A stretch of DNA of 18,125 bases from Rhypophila decipiens. Taxonomy: Eukaryota > Ascomycota > Sordariomycetes > Sordariales > Naviculisporaceae. Below the pieces are notes generated by a model that was given only the letters and a program-made list of their open reading frames with translations, ran no database searches and had not been told where the DNA came from. The translations under genes and the position numbers were made by a program. Positions 1 through 8,220 of this stretch are shown piece after piece. Location of the stretch: the NCBI GenBank assembly GCA_033297075.1, contig MU858372.1, forward strand, positions 1 through 18,125, in the 5' to 3' direction. Positions within the stretch are counted from its first letter, which is position 1; each line of letters begins with the position of its first letter.

Positions 1-1
1 G

Positions 2-1603
2 CAAGCATCTGAAGACGCAAGACCAATCCTCCTGGAATCATTATCCAGACGAATAACAGTGCCATCCAGGGTCATAGACGTCGCGTGTCTCTGGCTGAGC
101 GACTGTATCTCTAGTCGCCTGTGTATTGCCATATTACGTATCCTAACGCATCAACAAAGGGGCTTAGCAGACACGGTCCTCCAAGGCATCACAGCACGGC
201 TCGAGGATAAAGACAAGGATATCCGACTGGTAGCAATCGAGGTGCTTCAAGGCCAAGCCGACCTCCCCGAGAAGGTGCTCGAAGGCATAGCAGCACGGCT
301 CGAGCATAAAGACTGGCATGTCCGACAGGCAGCAATCAAGGCGCTTCAAGGCCAAGCCGACCTCCCCGAGAAGGTGCTCAAAGGCATCGCAGCATGGCTC
401 GAGGATGAAGACCGGGATGTCCGATGGGCAGCAATGGAGGCGCTTCGAGGCCGAGCCGACCTCCCCGAGAAGGTGCTCGAAGGCATCACAGTACGGCTCG
501 AGGATGAATACGGGCATGTCCGACACGCAGCAATGTTGGCACTTCGAGGCCGAGCCGACCTCCCCGAGAAGGTGCTCGAAGGTATTGCAGTACGGCTCGA
601 GGATAAACACTGGGTTGTCCGACAGGCAGCAATCGAGGCGCTTGAAGGCCGAGCCGACCTCCCCGAGAAGGTGCTCGAAGGCATAGCAGCACGGCTCGAG
701 GATAAAGACGGGCATGTCCGACGGGCAGCAATCTTTACGCTTCAAGGCCGAGCCGACCTCCCCGAGAAGGTGCTCGAAGGCATGGCAGCACGGCTCGAGG
801 ATGAAGACCGGGATGTCCGACACGCAGCAATGTTGGCACTTCGAGGCCGAGCCGACCTCCCCGAGAAGGTGCTCGAAGGCATAGCAGCACGGCTCGAGGA
901 TGAAGACCAGGATGTCCGACAGGCAGCAATCGAGGCGCTTCAAGGCCGAGCCGACCTCCCCGAGAAGCTGCTCGAAGGTATTGCAGTACGGCTCGAGGAT
1001 AAACACTGGGTTGTCCAACAGGCAGCAATCGATGCGCTTCGAGGCCGAGCCGACCTCCCCGAGAAGGTGCTCGAAGGCATGGCAGCACGGCTCGAGCATG
1101 AAGACGGGGATGTCCGACGGGCAGCAATCGAGACACTTATAAGTCGAGCCGACCTCCCCGAGAAGCTGCTCGAAGGCATCGCAGCACGGCTCGAGGATGA
1201 AGACGGGGATGTCCGACGGGCAGCAATCGAGACACTTATAAGTCGAGCCGACCTCCCCGAGAAGCTGCTCGAAGGCATCGCAGTACGGCTCGAGGATGAA
1301 GACGGGCATGTCCGACAGGCAGCAATCGAGACGCTGATAAGTCAAGCAGCGCTACCGTTAGACGACCTCAGCTCATATGCCAAACCCTTATACAAAGCTT
1401 TACTGCAGAAAAGCTTCGAACAACATTTATACTGGTACGATTCGGGTAATAGTTTTATTGGGGTCAGCCTTGGCCATATTTCCTTAAGTAGTAGGCAATA
1501 TCACGAGAAGGGGGTGGTGAATCTACTGGTAGAGAAAGGCGCTATCGCCGTAGCAAAAGATGGAATCCAACAACCGCCGGTACATTTAGTTGGTGAGAAT
1601 TAG
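2..1603 (+). CDS. HEAT-repeat protein, 3' part (probable NLR-type sensor, 5' end outside window)
   Basis: The reading frame is open to the left edge with no ATG before the repeats (the first apparent start, at 59, is GTG), so this is the C-terminal part of a longer protein. After about 55 non-repeat residues and one degenerate repeat come eleven consecutive 33-residue repeats of the form ADLPEKVLEGIAARLEDxDx followed by VRxAAIxAL, a HEAT-type two-helix pattern. A non-repeated tail of about 85 residues follows, ending in TAG at 1601-1603. HEAT arrays form solenoids that bind proteins or nucleic acids. In fungi, nearly identical repeat arrays like this often form the ligand-sensing end of NACHT or NB-ARC NLR proteins. 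The NLR assignment is inference, since no nucleotide-binding domain is inside the window. No intron is needed within the visible part. It could also be a stand-alone HEAT protein. Confidence 0.75.
   Translation, partial: QASEDARPILLESLSRRITVPSRVIDVACLWLSDCISSRLCIAILRILTHQQRGLADTVLQGITARLEDKDKDIRLVAIEVLQGQADLPEKVLEGIAARLEHKDWHVRQAAIKALQGQADLPEKVLKGIAAWLEDEDRDVRWAAMEALRGRADLPEKVLEGITVRLEDEYGHVRHAAMLALRGRADLPEKVLEGIAVRLEDKHWVVRQAAIEALEGRADLPEKVLEGIAARLEDKDGHVRRAAIFTLQGRADLPEKVLEGMAARLEDEDRDVRHAAMLALRGRADLPEKVLEGIAARLEDEDQDVRQAAIEALQGRADLPEKLLEGIAVRLEDKHWVVQQAAIDALRGRADLPEKVLEGMAARLEHEDGDVRRAAIETLISRADLPEKLLEGIAARLEDEDGDVRRAAIETLISRADLPEKLLEGIAVRLEDEDGHVRQAAIETLISQAALPLDDLSSYAKPLYKALLQKSFEQHLYWYDSGNSFIGVSLGHISLSSRQYHEKGVVNLLVEKGAIAVAKDGIQQPPVHLVGEN
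257..1345 (+). repeat. 11 tandem 99-bp units encoding HEAT repeats
   Basis: Eleven head-to-tail units of exactly 99 bp start at 257 and recur every 99 bp. The frame of ADLPEK is invariant, while residues 19-21, 24, 28 and 31 of the unit vary most (position 20: W, R, G or Q; position 24: Q, W, H or R; position 28: K, E, L, F or D). Units 4 and 8 share the DKHWVV variant and units 3 and 6 share HAAMLALRGR, which suggests shuffling between units. Because 99 is a multiple of 3, all frames stay open here and the antisense ORFs are artefacts. Confidence 0.95.
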
Positions 1604-1677
1604 GAGGTCCTGAGATCTTGCAGAGCTATTAAGGTTGTAGTACAGCGCTAATAGAGACAGCCGATTTAAAGTCCTGT

Positions 1678-3091
1678 TTGCTCTCCAAACGCTACCAGAT
1701 GACATCTTGGTTGCTTTCGCATTGATTGTCAGAACACAAAAGGTCAGGGAAATCAGCGTCCAGATCGTCCAATTGCTTTGCGAAATAGCACCAACTCAAT
1801 TACAACGCGTTGTGGATATGTACTCAGGACACGATCAGTTCAAAGCTTGCCGGGAAGAGTTATTAAAAGATACGTCCCAGAACCCATCGCCAGTAACAAT
1901 CTCCCAAGAACAATTTGCTAATAGGGCCAGTCCGAGAAAATGCAACTCAAATACAAGCACGGCCGATAACCAGTCGTCCCTGAAGCGAAAGCGCGCCGGT
2001 CGACGGGAAGCACGGGGCTCGAGAAAACCCACAAATGCCACCGAGATTGCTGCCACAGAATTGGAGCTCCGTGTCCAGAATGTTGAGATCAGGTCAACAT
2101 GTACCCCACCAACGGAGGAGCCCCTTACACCACCCACCATTCCATCGACAGAAATACATCCAAGCGGACGGCTTAGTTAAACCATAACGCAGGTGTCCTA
2201 AGGGGGGCTCATGGAGAACAGAAATCTCCAGTAGAACAAAAGGGTAAAAGTCCCCTTGATTTTGATTTTCAGTGTGAATACAAACCATGAAAGTGTGGCC
2301 TATCGATCCTTTAGTCCCTCGAAATGTAACGGGGTGTCGTCAGCTGCGAGACGAGCTCTGAGTGCCCCAGAATCTCCTTCATCACACGGTCACCGATTTC
2401 CCACTACGCTCCCGTTTCCTCGATCGCACGAGCAGACCAACCATGTGCTAGCCCCGTCCCTAGTTAGTACCGCCGCCGAACTCCCACAGAATTATGCGCG
2501 ACTTTCCCATGGTCCGGGTCTGGCCCCTTCCATACATATTGGCGCAATAGATGAGACTGATGCTGCCCGTTCTATCAGGTCGGGATCAGGGATGCCGGAA
2601 CTTGTGCAAGCCGAACCCAGTCGGATTTCCGTTCCCGAAGATCCAGTTTCACCTGTGTCCATCATTTTATATAGGAACACAGGCCATCCTGTTATTAAAA
2701 CGGTCGCCGACGATCCGTTCCGGTGTCTCTATGACCATATGACATCAGACGCTCTCATTTCATCAAACGTAGAGCAGGCGGTTATATTTGCGTTTCCTGG
2801 CCGGACCGGATACAAGGACAAGAATTTCGGAAAGTGTTCTCGACTCACATAATCATGGATGTTGCTATTGTTCTGCCTCCATATGCAGATATTAACTGTG
2901 TCATTGGGTATCGGACTTCGGATTATGAATGGCTATATTTGAGGAAGATTGTGGACGGTTTACAGCAAGCTGTCTCCAGTAGCTGCTAGAGCCAAGGGGG
3001 TTTTGTCGCAGGTGTTATGCAAGGGACGAGCGACGAAGAATACGTAGTTATATTCCCTGTATCTCGACGATCAAGCATTCTCGGACGGTGA
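1678..3091 (+). pseudogene. gene A, copy 1 (broken paralogue of the gene at 4038)
   Basis: From about 1678 (LPDDILVAFALIVRTQK) the sequence aligns with the intact gene at 4038-5447 down to the same stop region (TGA 3089-3091). It is broken in at least four ways. The first ~56 codons are absent. About 149 bp of unrelated sequence (2178-2326) brings a stop after SGRLS. One A is missing near 2767, shifting ISSK to ISSN. TGG has become TAG near 2987. Around the one-base deletion, most differences from the intact copy are synonymous in the intact copy's frame, so this copy was probably functional for a time after duplication. Product unknown. Confidence 0.85.
2178..2326. other. ~149-bp insertion in gene A copy 1
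   Basis: The intact copy reads cggcttagtaacgggg without interruption. Here cggcttagt (ending 2177) and taacgggg (from 2327) are separated by about 149 bp with no counterpart in the other copy. No clear terminal inverted repeats or clean target-site duplication were found, so its origin is open. A deletion from the other copy is less likely, since the other copy's frame is continuous there. Confidence 0.7.
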
Positions 3092-3272
3092 AAGCTTCAC
3101 CCTCGCGCATTGTACAAATATTTTTGTCCCGCTAACAACAACCTCCCCATCCTGCTCAGCGTGAAGATCGCCAGCAAAATAGAGAAGTGGCTGGTTCGAT
3201 ATAATCGGCTAATTCTAGTTAACGCTTATCTCCTTACCGGGTAGAGTAAAAGAGAATAAAATACTGCGACAT
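3071..3272 (-). pseudogene. gene B, copy 1 (degraded)
   Basis: This is the homologue of the small genes at 5427-5721 (-) and 17429-17724 (+). It keeps the ATGTCGCAG first exon (3264-3272), an intron-like stretch and the TGA at 3071-3073. One G of the splice-donor cag|gta is missing, so splicing as in the other copies would not restore the frame. Exon 2 also lacks 31 codons (93 bp), including YWEGN and the acidic ESDNEEGE stretch. That deletion is exactly in frame. It is convergent with gene A copy 1, as in the intact unit. Confidence 0.75.
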
Positions 3273-4037
3273 TCTGAGAATAGTTGATTGAGAGAACCGA
3301 GCCTTGAAGAGAAAACGGAAGTGGTTTACTGAGTACTTATCTGGCTCGAGGCGGGGTATGTTCTGCGTCGGAAGGTTCTAGTCGAGGCATTAACCGACAA
3401 GGATATCCCACGTGATGTAAAGGCTTCCAGTTTCCGTTGTGCTGGTGACTCGTTTCTTAATATCACTAGGTATTCAAGTTGCAACTTTTGATCTACAGCT
3501 CCATGAACTTCAGCACTAACAACTACGTGTGTTAGTAATTAATATATTGATAATATATATAACTGTGACATCCGTCACAGCCCGTGCTTCAGATATGCTT
3601 CCATGACAATTGCCCAAGCACCACTTGGCCCTCAGAGTGGACATTCCATTGCCACTGGTTGGTCAGTGTTATTCGGGCCGGAAACATGGGCCTCAGCTTG
3701 CAAAAATGACTGCATACGCATTAATTATGCGGGTGGTGTACCTTGCCTACTACGCTGTATACGTGTAGGTACGGGGTACCTACTCTGTTACGGAGTACAA
3801 ACGTACGAACACCATGGGCCGCGCACCGATTCATGTGCGGGGACAAGGCAGGGGGGGGGGAAGCAATTGTGACAACGGATATGGAGTGGAGAAGCACAGC
3901 TTGGCCAAAATTCTTCTTCTTGAGGCACGTGATCTTAACCCCAAAACATCTTGGTGGGGCAGGGGACTCGTCGCAGGTTTGTCAACTTGGGCGCCAAACA
4001 AACATAAACTACCATCCACCGCAGCAGTTGGTTCGAT
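3273..4037. other. gene-free stretch between the two A/B units
   Basis: Up to about 3540 this is the upstream flank of gene B copy 1, alignable with 5722-6060. The remainder is the unique 5' flank of intact gene A. Visible structures are an AT-rich stretch at 3535-3562, an inverted repeat ctgtgac/gtcacag (3563-3580), a small palindromic sequence around 3712-3731 resembling the GCGCATTAATT core of the 7.8-kb array, a gtaggtac/gtacctac hairpin near 3764-3782, and a run of ten G at 3851-3860. No convincing gene was found. Confidence 0.6.
3340..3450 (-). promoter_or_regulatory. conserved upstream region of gene B, copy 1
   Basis: Two blocks upstream of gene B recur in all three copies: GGCGGGGTATGTTCTG-like sequence (here 3351-3366) and, further upstream, ggatatc...CACGTGAT...ggcttcc...tctccgttgt (CACGTG here at 3409-3414, 137 bp from the ATG). 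CACGTG is the core bHLH E-box/G-box. A role in regulation is inferred from conservation and position only. Confidence 0.4.
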
Positions 4038-5447
4038 ATGGATACTACAACCGAGCAGCGACAGCTAGAAAGGGTCAACAAGTTTCTTCCTCCGGAGCCA
4101 CATGTGCCAGAGATCGCCGGATACGGGCTTCGACGGACTCGGACATTGGCGAACTACGCTTTCGGCGACGAAGAGGAAAGGTGCGGACAGGACAAGCGGC
4201 AGGCTCTCCAGACGCTACCAGATGAGATCTTGGTTGCTTTCGCGTTGATTGTCAGAACGCAAAAGATCAGGGAAGCTAGCGTCCAGGTCGTCCAATTGGT
4301 CTGCGAAATAGCACCGACTCGATTGCGATGCGTTGTGGATATGCACTCAGGACACGATCAGTTCAAAGCTTGCCTGGAAGAGGTGTCAAAAGGTACGTCC
4401 CAGGAACGCCAGCAACAAATCGCCGAGAACAATCTGCTAACAGGATCAGTCCGAAAACAATCCAACTCAAACACGAGTACGGCCGACAAGCGACCTAGTA
4501 AATCGTCCCTTAAGCGAAAACGTACCAGTCTCCGGGAAGAAAGGGCCTCGAGAACACCCACACATGACAGCGAGATCTCTGCTACAGAATTGGAGCTCCG
4601 TGTCCAGAATGACCCACAAACCGAGGAGCCCCTCATACCGCCCACCCTTCCATCGACCGTACCAGATTCGAGCCGACGGCTTAGTAACGGGGTATCGTTG
4701 GCATCGAGACGAGCTCTGAGCGCTCCAGCATCGCCATCATTCCGCAGTGACGGGGTTCCTAATACATTCTCAGTTCCTCGGTCGCGCGAGCAAACCAGCC
4801 ATTTTCCGGCCTTATCTTTAGTTGGTACAGCCGCCGAACTACCCCAGAATTGTGCGCGACTTTCCTGTGGTCCGGGGCTGGCCCCTTCCTTGCATATTGG
4901 CGCAACAGATGGGACTGATGCTACCCGCTCCAGGTCGGGGTCACAGATGTCGGAACTTGTGCAAGCCGAACCCAGTCGGCTTTCCATTCCCGAAGATCCA
5001 GTTTCACCTGTGTCCATCATTTTATACAGGAACACAGGCCATCCTGTCATCAAAACGGTCGTCGACCATCCGTTCCGGTGTCTCTATGACTATATGACAT
5101 CAGACGCTCTTATTTCATCGAAACGTAGAGCAGGCGGTTATGTTTGCGTTTCCTGGCCGAACCGGATCCAAGGACAAGAGTTTCGAAAAGTATTTTCCAC
5201 TCACATGATCATGGATGTTGCTATTGTTCTGCCTCCATATCCAGATATCGACTTTGTCGTTGGGTATCGGACTTTAGATTATGATTGGCTGTATTTGAGG
5301 AAGATTATAGACGGTTTACAGCAAGCTGTCTCTAGTAGTTGCTGGAGCCAGGGGGGGTTTGTCGCCGGTGTTATGCAAGGGACGAGCGACGAAGAATATG
5401 TAGTTATATTCCCTGTATCTCGACAATCAAGCGTTCTGGGACGGTGA
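4038..5447 (+). CDS. gene A, intact copy: conserved hypothetical protein, 469 aa
   Basis: A single uninterrupted frame starts at ATG 4038 and ends at TGA 5445-5447. I do not recognise the family. The N-terminal ~110 residues look globular and helical (LPDEILVAFALIVRTQK, then QVVQLVCEIAPTRL). Residues ~120-320 are Ser/Pro/Arg-rich and probably disordered, with a basic SLKRKRTSLREERASR stretch near residue 157 that could act in nuclear localisation. The C-terminal ~150 residues from DPVSPVSIILYRNTGHPVIK look folded and are the part best conserved between copies. The broken copy at 1678-3091 and a 3' scrap at 17725-17791 confirm the reading frame: in the 33 codons after the copy-1 frameshift, 6 of 9 codon differences are synonymous. 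The 3' end overlaps convergent gene B by 21 bp. Confidence 0.75.
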   Translation: MDTTTEQRQLERVNKFLPPEPHVPEIAGYGLRRTRTLANYAFGDEEERCGQDKRQALQTLPDEILVAFALIVRTQKIREASVQVVQLVCEIAPTRLRCVVDMHSGHDQFKACLEEVSKGTSQERQQQIAENNLLTGSVRKQSNSNTSTADKRPSKSSLKRKRTSLREERASRTPTHDSEISATELELRVQNDPQTEEPLIPPTLPSTVPDSSRRLSNGVSLASRRALSAPASPSFRSDGVPNTFSVPRSREQTSHFPALSLVGTAAELPQNCARLSCGPGLAPSLHIGATDGTDATRSRSGSQMSELVQAEPSRLSIPEDPVSPVSIILYRNTGHPVIKTVVDHPFRCLYDYMTSDALISSKRRAGGYVCVSWPNRIQGQEFRKVFSTHMIMDVAIVLPPYPDIDFVVGYRTLDYDWLYLRKIIDGLQQAVSSSCWSQGGFVAGVMQGTSDEEYVVIFPVSRQSSVLGR

Positions 5448-5721
5448 AAACTTCACCCTCGCGCATTGTACAAAGATCTTTGTTCCGCTCACAACTGCCT
5501 CTCCCTCTTCATTATCACTTTCAAAGCGTTCAACAGATTGAGAGTTCGGTGCTGTGAATCTGATGACTCCTAAATTACTCTCCCAATAAACCCGGCCTTC
5601 CTGCTCAGTGAAAAGATCGCCAGCGAAATAGAGAAGTAACTGGTTTGATACGATCGGCTAATTCCAGTTAGCGCCTGTCTCTTGGTCGGCAGGGTGAAAG
5701 AGAACGAAATACCTGCGACAT
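5427..5721 (-). CDS. gene B, copy 2: small two-exon protein, 79 aa
   Basis: Exons are 5713-5721 (ATG TCG CAG) and 5427-5657. The intron at 5658-5712 (55 bp) has a GTATTT donor, a GCTAAC branch and a TAG acceptor. The spliced product is 79 residues, beginning MSQPIVSNQLLLYFAGDL and ending VKFSPSQNA, with an acidic centre (ERFESDNEEGEAV). It is too short and too early-interrupted to stand out as an ORF. Support comes from the copy at 17429-17724: same intron position and phase, no indels in coding sequence, and 19 of 26 differing codons changed synonymously. No known domain, signal peptide or membrane segment is evident. It is convergent with gene A; the stop codons lie 18 bp apart inside a 21-bp overlap. 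Confidence 0.75.
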
Positions 5722-5859
5722 TCTGAGAATAGTTGACTGATAGAAGCCTTGATAGAAGCGGCTGGGAGTACTTGATGTCGGATCTGGATGAAGGCGGGCA
5801 GGGGTTGTAACAAGAAATGGCCGGTTTTTGGTGGGGATATGCAGTGAATTCCGGACAGG

Positions 5860-5975
5860 ATCCCTGGGCGGGGTATGTTTTCTGTCCCGGGAGTCAAAAG
5901 TTCAACAAAGTCGCAGGCGGATACGGATATCACGTGATGTAGAGAGCTTCCGGTCTCCGTTGTTCTGGTGACCCG
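5860..5975 (-). promoter_or_regulatory. conserved upstream region of gene B, copy 2
   Basis: It contains GGCGGGGTATGTT (about 5869-5881) and ggatatCACGTGATgta (CACGTG at 5931-5936, 210 bp upstream of the ATG), followed by gcttccggtctccgttgt. The same blocks occur upstream of the other two gene B copies. The longer distance here reflects extra sequence between 5730 and 5868. Confidence 0.4.
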
Positions 5976-6283
5976 TCTCTTGTCATCGCTAGTCAAGTCG
6001 CAACTTTGGATCGACAGTTAGTAATAAGAACTACGTATACCAGTAATTGGTCCGTTACTAATACCTGCTTTTCCCATATATTTGCTTGCTGAGTCTTCTC
6101 TGCTGGTCTCCGCCTCCGATAAGAATCTCACCGGCACCCTTTTCGCCTGGAAGCCCGGATCGATCAGCTACTATCCCATTCACGCCCGGACCTGCTCCGT
6201 GTTAAGATCATATTAATGAAGGCCAAATGAAAGAAGTACCCGAAAAATTCTTATTAGCTGAGTCTAAGACATCCTATCTTAGA

Positions 6284-7261
6284 CTAATGACAACATGTAA
6301 TAGGTACAGGGCTTGTTAAACAGGTAATAGTAGAAGGACCTGGCTCATTTATATGATCCAAGTTTGTAGAAGCCTTAAATTCTCTCCTCCTCCTAATATA
6401 TCGAAGAACTGGTATCTTAGAATGCCATAAATCGCAGAGCCGAGGATACTTGGGAAGAGAAGCGTCATACGTAAGCCTGAAATTACCCCGTTGTGTAATA
6501 GAAGGGCGAAGTGCTTGTTGAGTAATATTGTCCCATCTGCTATTCTCCCAGTCACAGGCCGGACAAAGTTTCTTTTTCTCGTCCCAAAGGCCCCCCGTTC
6601 CGAGCCGGGAATAGTTGGAAGGAAGTTCGGTATGGTGATGAAGAGGGCAATGGTCCTGGAAGCTTGCCGCTGGCTCGGGACAAAACCCATCTCCGTTGCC
6701 CCTTACAAGCAACCAGACCTCTTCAAGATTGGTAAGCGCAGTTTTGGAGCTGGGATCAATTAGGTCTAAGATGAGCTTCGATGGTGTCTTAGCCTCAGGT
6801 AAAATGACCTTCTTGACCTCTTTATAGAAAGGCTGCCGTTGCTTGTATAATACTTCAAGCCCCTTTGGATGTTGATGGTGGATAGTCTGGTTGGGGGCTA
6901 TATGTGTCGATGGTTTGCCGGTGATCAGAAAGAAGTCGGTGTCGAAGTTAACAGGGAACGAGTGTTGTTTTCCTTTCTTCTGAGCTGCATATACCCTTCC
7001 ATTCAAGTGTTCTTCTTCCCAGCAAGTTTCGTAAAAAACAAACAAGGAGTGGTTATGTTTCTTGTAGACCGCATAACTCTCCCTGCAAGCTAGTTGAAAT
7101 CCGTATGGAAGCGAAACTTTGACAACCTCACTGTTATGGTATTGGAGTTTAATAACTCTTGGGATATTAACGACAAAGTCCCAGATATCTAAACGAAGCT
7201 CAGCTGGTAAACGAGGGAAAGGCTTGAAACTAATAGGCCCACTCACTGTTTGAGGTGCCAT
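6284..7261 (-). CDS. 2EXR domain-containing protein (left copy), 325 aa
   Basis: A single-exon gene running from ATG 7261-7259 to the stop at 6284. Residues ~11-80 match the fungal 2EXR domain, with the signature FPRLPAELRLDIWDF then PRVIKLQYH and a CRESY helix. 2EXR proteins are very common in filamentous ascomycetes; no biochemical role is established to my knowledge. Residues 204-210 (HCPLHHH) and 233-236 (CPAC) form a His/Cys cluster that could bind zinc and is kept in the paralogue at 15944-16921. Both proteins are 325 residues and roughly two-thirds identical by eye, with only single-residue indels. The gene sits downstream of the palindromic array at 7708-8220, as does its paralogue, so the array may be part of its upstream control region. 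Confidence 0.85.
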   Translation of the reverse strand: MAPQTVSGPISFKPFPRLPAELRLDIWDFVVNIPRVIKLQYHNSEVVKVSLPYGFQLACRESYAVYKKHNHSLFVFYETCWEEEHLNGRVYAAQKKGKQHSFPVNFDTDFFLITGKPSTHIAPNQTIHHQHPKGLEVLYKQRQPFYKEVKKVILPEAKTPSKLILDLIDPSSKTALTNLEEVWLLVRGNGDGFCPEPAASFQDHCPLHHHTELPSNYSRLGTGGLWDEKKKLCPACDWENSRWDNITQQALRPSITQRGNFRLTYDASLPKYPRLCDLWHSKIPVLRYIRRRREFKASTNLDHINEPGPSTITCLTSPVPITCCH

Positions 7262-7707
7262 TAGAAAGGTGAAGATAGTACTTTTAGAAAGACTATAAAA
7301 GATGAGAGATTTAAAAAGAAGTTAAAAGCTTTTTAAGGGGGATATATAAGAAGGAAGAATCATAATCAAGTAATACTTTAAGGAAGATTATCTTAGGGAA
7401 ATAAGAATGAAGGATAAAGAGGGAATTGTAAAATCTAGCTATAATATATATTTATATACGTACTTGTCCATGTTGAGGCTTCTATTTTTAGCCTTGACAT
7501 TCTAGAACTAACAGCACCAGCTAAGATGGCCGCCACCAGATGCTGGCTAGAAGTCTCAACCCTTGAGCATGGAGTGGTGAATCAAACACCGCGCCGCGCA
7601 GCAAATGTCGCAAGAGCCATAAATGATGGCAAACAATGCATCCACACACGCTCATCGCCAACCAACAACAACCACATGTATATGCAGCAGCCTAATCACC
7701 ACAGAGC
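7262..7707. other. 5' flank of the left 2EXR gene
   Basis: AT-rich sequence. Reading toward the gene, the leader (agtctttc..aaagtactatcttca near 7276-7300) aligns with the leader of the right 2EXR gene at 15908-15932. A stretch near 7640-7680 also aligns with 15690-15735 in the right arm, so the whole upstream region was duplicated with the gene. The 77-aa ORF at 7526-7759 is low-complexity and not supported. Confidence 0.6.
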
Positions 7708-8220
7708 AATCAATGCGGATCCACCTGAGTTCCGGAGTTCCTGTCACACCAACAACTAATTTCCAAGCTATCTTTTATCAGACTGTGATATAACTGAGGT
7801 AAAGAGCAATCAATGCGCATTAATTCACACGCGCCTGCCTCAGAACCCACGACCATCAGGAAGCCATCTTTAGCGGCCCAATAATGCGTTTAATATGGGG
7901 AACAATCAATGCGCATTGATTCACACGCGCCTGCCTCAGAACCAAAGACCATCGAGAAGACGTCTTTAGCGGCCCAATAATGTGCTCAATATGGGGAACA
8001 ATCAATGCGCATTGATTCACATGCGTCTGCCTCAGAACCAACGACCATCGAGCAGCCGTCTTTAGCCGCCTAATAATGCGTTCAATATGGGGAGCAATCA
8101 ATGCGCATTGATTCACATGCGTCTGCCTCAACGACCATCGAGCAGCCGTCTTTAGCGGCCCAATAATGTGCTTAATACAGAGAGCAATCAATGCGCATTG
8201 ATCCACATGTATCTGCCTTA
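7708..8220. repeat. tandem 96-bp array with an 18-bp palindromic core
   Basis: The core AATCAATGCGCATTGATT (a perfect palindrome) or a close variant starts at 7808, 7904, 8000, 8096 and 8186, with a degenerate start at 7708. Spacing is 96, 96, 96 and 90 bp; the last unit lacks 6 bp (gaacca). The linker carries tgcctcagaaccaacgaccat and tttagcggcccaataatg. Related units in the same orientation relative to the 2EXR gene occur at 15310-15760. The long minus-strand ORF through the array (7856-8299) is explained by the unit length being divisible by 3 and has no ATG start. Confidence 0.9.

Larger units (their letters stand above)
5360..8220 (+). repeat. left arm of large imperfect inverted duplication
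   Basis: The order gene A 3' end (+), gene B (-), 2EXR (-), palindromic array is matched, reverse-complemented, at 15310-17791. Coding parts and 5' flanks align. The region between the 2EXR stop and the gene B upstream region does not. The arm is therefore a diverged duplication, not a recent copy. Confidence 0.8.

Noticed and set aside
164..1345. Long minus-strand and alternative-frame ORFs across the HEAT repeats
   Set aside because: They arise because the 99-bp repeat unit is divisible by 3, so one open frame is copied eleven times. The sense HEAT frame is the one with protein-family meaning and a non-repeat continuation.
2760..2852. Alternative gene A frame NVEQAV..GRTGYKDK in copy 1 as the true one
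   Set aside because: Substitutions between copies fall at nonsynonymous positions in this frame but at third positions in the frame of the intact copy, and it ends within 30 codons.
1678..3091. RIP (repeat-induced point mutation) as the cause of decay of gene A copy 1
   Set aside because: Although TGG to TAG fits RIP, sampled transitions between the copies run in both directions in about equal number, not mainly toward A/T in one copy. A full RIP-index calculation was not possible here.
5339..5557. 72-codon ORF at the end of gene A (CRRCYARDERRR)
   Set aside because: It is an out-of-frame reading of gene A and the antisense of gene B; the same reading appears as the chimeric helicase tail at 17660-17791, which is explained by the junction.
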